This document shows, in pieces, positions 6,152 to 6,459 of a DNA stretch of 6,459 nt; within the stretch, counting starts at the first letter, position 1; every line of letters starts with the position of its first letter. This DNA is from an uncultured Eubacteriales bacterium (lineage in GTDB: Bacteria > Bacillota_A > Clostridia > Saccharofermentanales > Saccharofermentanaceae): the NCBI GenBank assembly GCA_900313405.1, contig OMQY01000049.1, positions 1 to 6,459 of the forward strand, written 5' to 3'. Under the pieces are notes generated by a model, which saw only the letters and a program-made list of their open reading frames with translations, did not search any database and was not told the origin of the DNA. The translations under genes were made by a program, and so were the position numbers.

Positions 6152-6459
6152 TCATTGTTGCAGTCTTTTCGATGACAAAACAAACCCTATTATCGAGGCA
6201 GCAGATGCGGCATTGAGCGATTCTGCTTTACCCGGCATCGGGATCTTTACCTTTTTGTCACACGCCACAGATGTCGAATCCTTAAGTCCGCTGCCTTCGT
6301 TTCCGATGAAATAAGCAGCGGGAAGTTCAATAACAGATGTATCAAGCGTATCGCCCTTAAGGTCTGCTGCCATACATGATACTTTTTTTTCGCGAAGCAT
6401 ATCTATCACCTGTCCGCTCGATCTGCCTCTTATCATGGGGATATGCCAGACCGAACCCA
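6152..6459 (-). CDS. SpoU/TrmH-family RNA 2'-O-methyltransferase (5' part cut by window edge)
   Basis: This is the C-terminal portion, about 102 codons, of an S-adenosylmethionine-dependent ribose methyltransferase acting on rRNA or tRNA in the cytoplasm. The frame is open to the window edge, reading GSVWHIPM before the first internal ATG at 6436, so that ATG is not the start. Two family signatures are clear: FIGNEGSGL (counted from that ATG, residues 43-51) and IPMPGKAESLNAASAASI (65-82), the latter containing the SLN asparagine of the knotted (trefoil) cofactor-binding site. The protein ends shortly after at SSKRLQQ with TGA at 6154-6152, as expected for the family. The missing N-terminal part would show whether a substrate-binding domain is present, so the target nucleotide cannot be assigned. 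It lies 50 bases upstream of the lipoprotein gene in the same direction; there is no obvious functional link. Confidence 0.9.
   Translation of the reverse strand, partial: GSVWHIPMIRGRSSGQVIDMLREKKVSCMAADLKGDTLDTSVIELPAAYFIGNEGSGLKDSTSVACDKKVKIPMPGKAESLNAASAASIIGFVLSSKRLQQ

Noticed and set aside
6102..6155. Upstream ATG at 6155 as the start of the lipoprotein gene
   Set aside because: It overlaps the methyltransferase stop and would put 18 polar residues before the signal peptide. The AGGAGGGG site and the signal peptide both support 6101.
6152..6436. A complete 94-residue methyltransferase-like gene starting at 6436
   Set aside because: The frame stays open to the window edge with residues that fit the family (GSVWHIP), so the gene is truncated by the window and not a small complete protein.
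1..6459. CRISPR arrays, insertion sequences, tRNA genes, phage genes or defence systems
   Set aside because: No repeated spacers, transposase motifs, tRNA-like cloverleaf or defence domains were seen; nearly all sequence is accounted for by five housekeeping-type genes.

Overview
All five genes of this window lie on the minus strand, so transcription runs from position 6459 towards position 1. Clean AGGAGG-type ribosome binding sites, a consensus-like housekeeping promoter, a lipoprotein with an attached solute-binding domain, a clostridial-type citrate synthase and an oxygen-sensitive indolepyruvate:ferredoxin oxidoreductase together suggest an anaerobic Gram-positive bacterium of the class Clostridia, probably from a gut or similar fermentative habitat. 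A genus cannot be named from the sequence.

Region by region, in the direction of transcription: 6459-6152 is the 3' part of a SpoU-family (TrmH-like) RNA 2'-O-methyltransferase gene, cut by the window edge. A 50-base gap follows, holding a perfect 8-bp hairpin directly against a strong ribosome binding site. 6101-3795 encodes a 768-residue lipoprotein with an uncharacterised N-terminal half and a C-terminal family-1-like extracellular solute-binding domain. The next gap (3794-3643) holds two overlapping sigma-70/sigma-A-type promoters and a perfect 17-bp palindrome in the predicted leader. These precede citrate synthase (3642-2269), followed after 5 bases by iorA (2263-422) and after 1 base by iorB (420 to the window edge).

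Citrate synthase, iorA and iorB look like one transcription unit. IorA and IorB form the enzyme that oxidatively decarboxylates aryl pyruvates (from Trp, Phe and Tyr) to aryl-acetyl-CoA and reduces ferredoxin. Citrate synthase opens the oxidative route to 2-oxoglutarate and glutamate, the usual amino-group partners of the aromatic aminotransferases that make or consume aryl pyruvates. That link is an inference from gene order. The window is mostly ordinary metabolism. No new defence, mobile or RNA system is evident, and the points most worth checking are the regulatory architecture before citrate synthase, the gene pairing itself and the composite lipoprotein.
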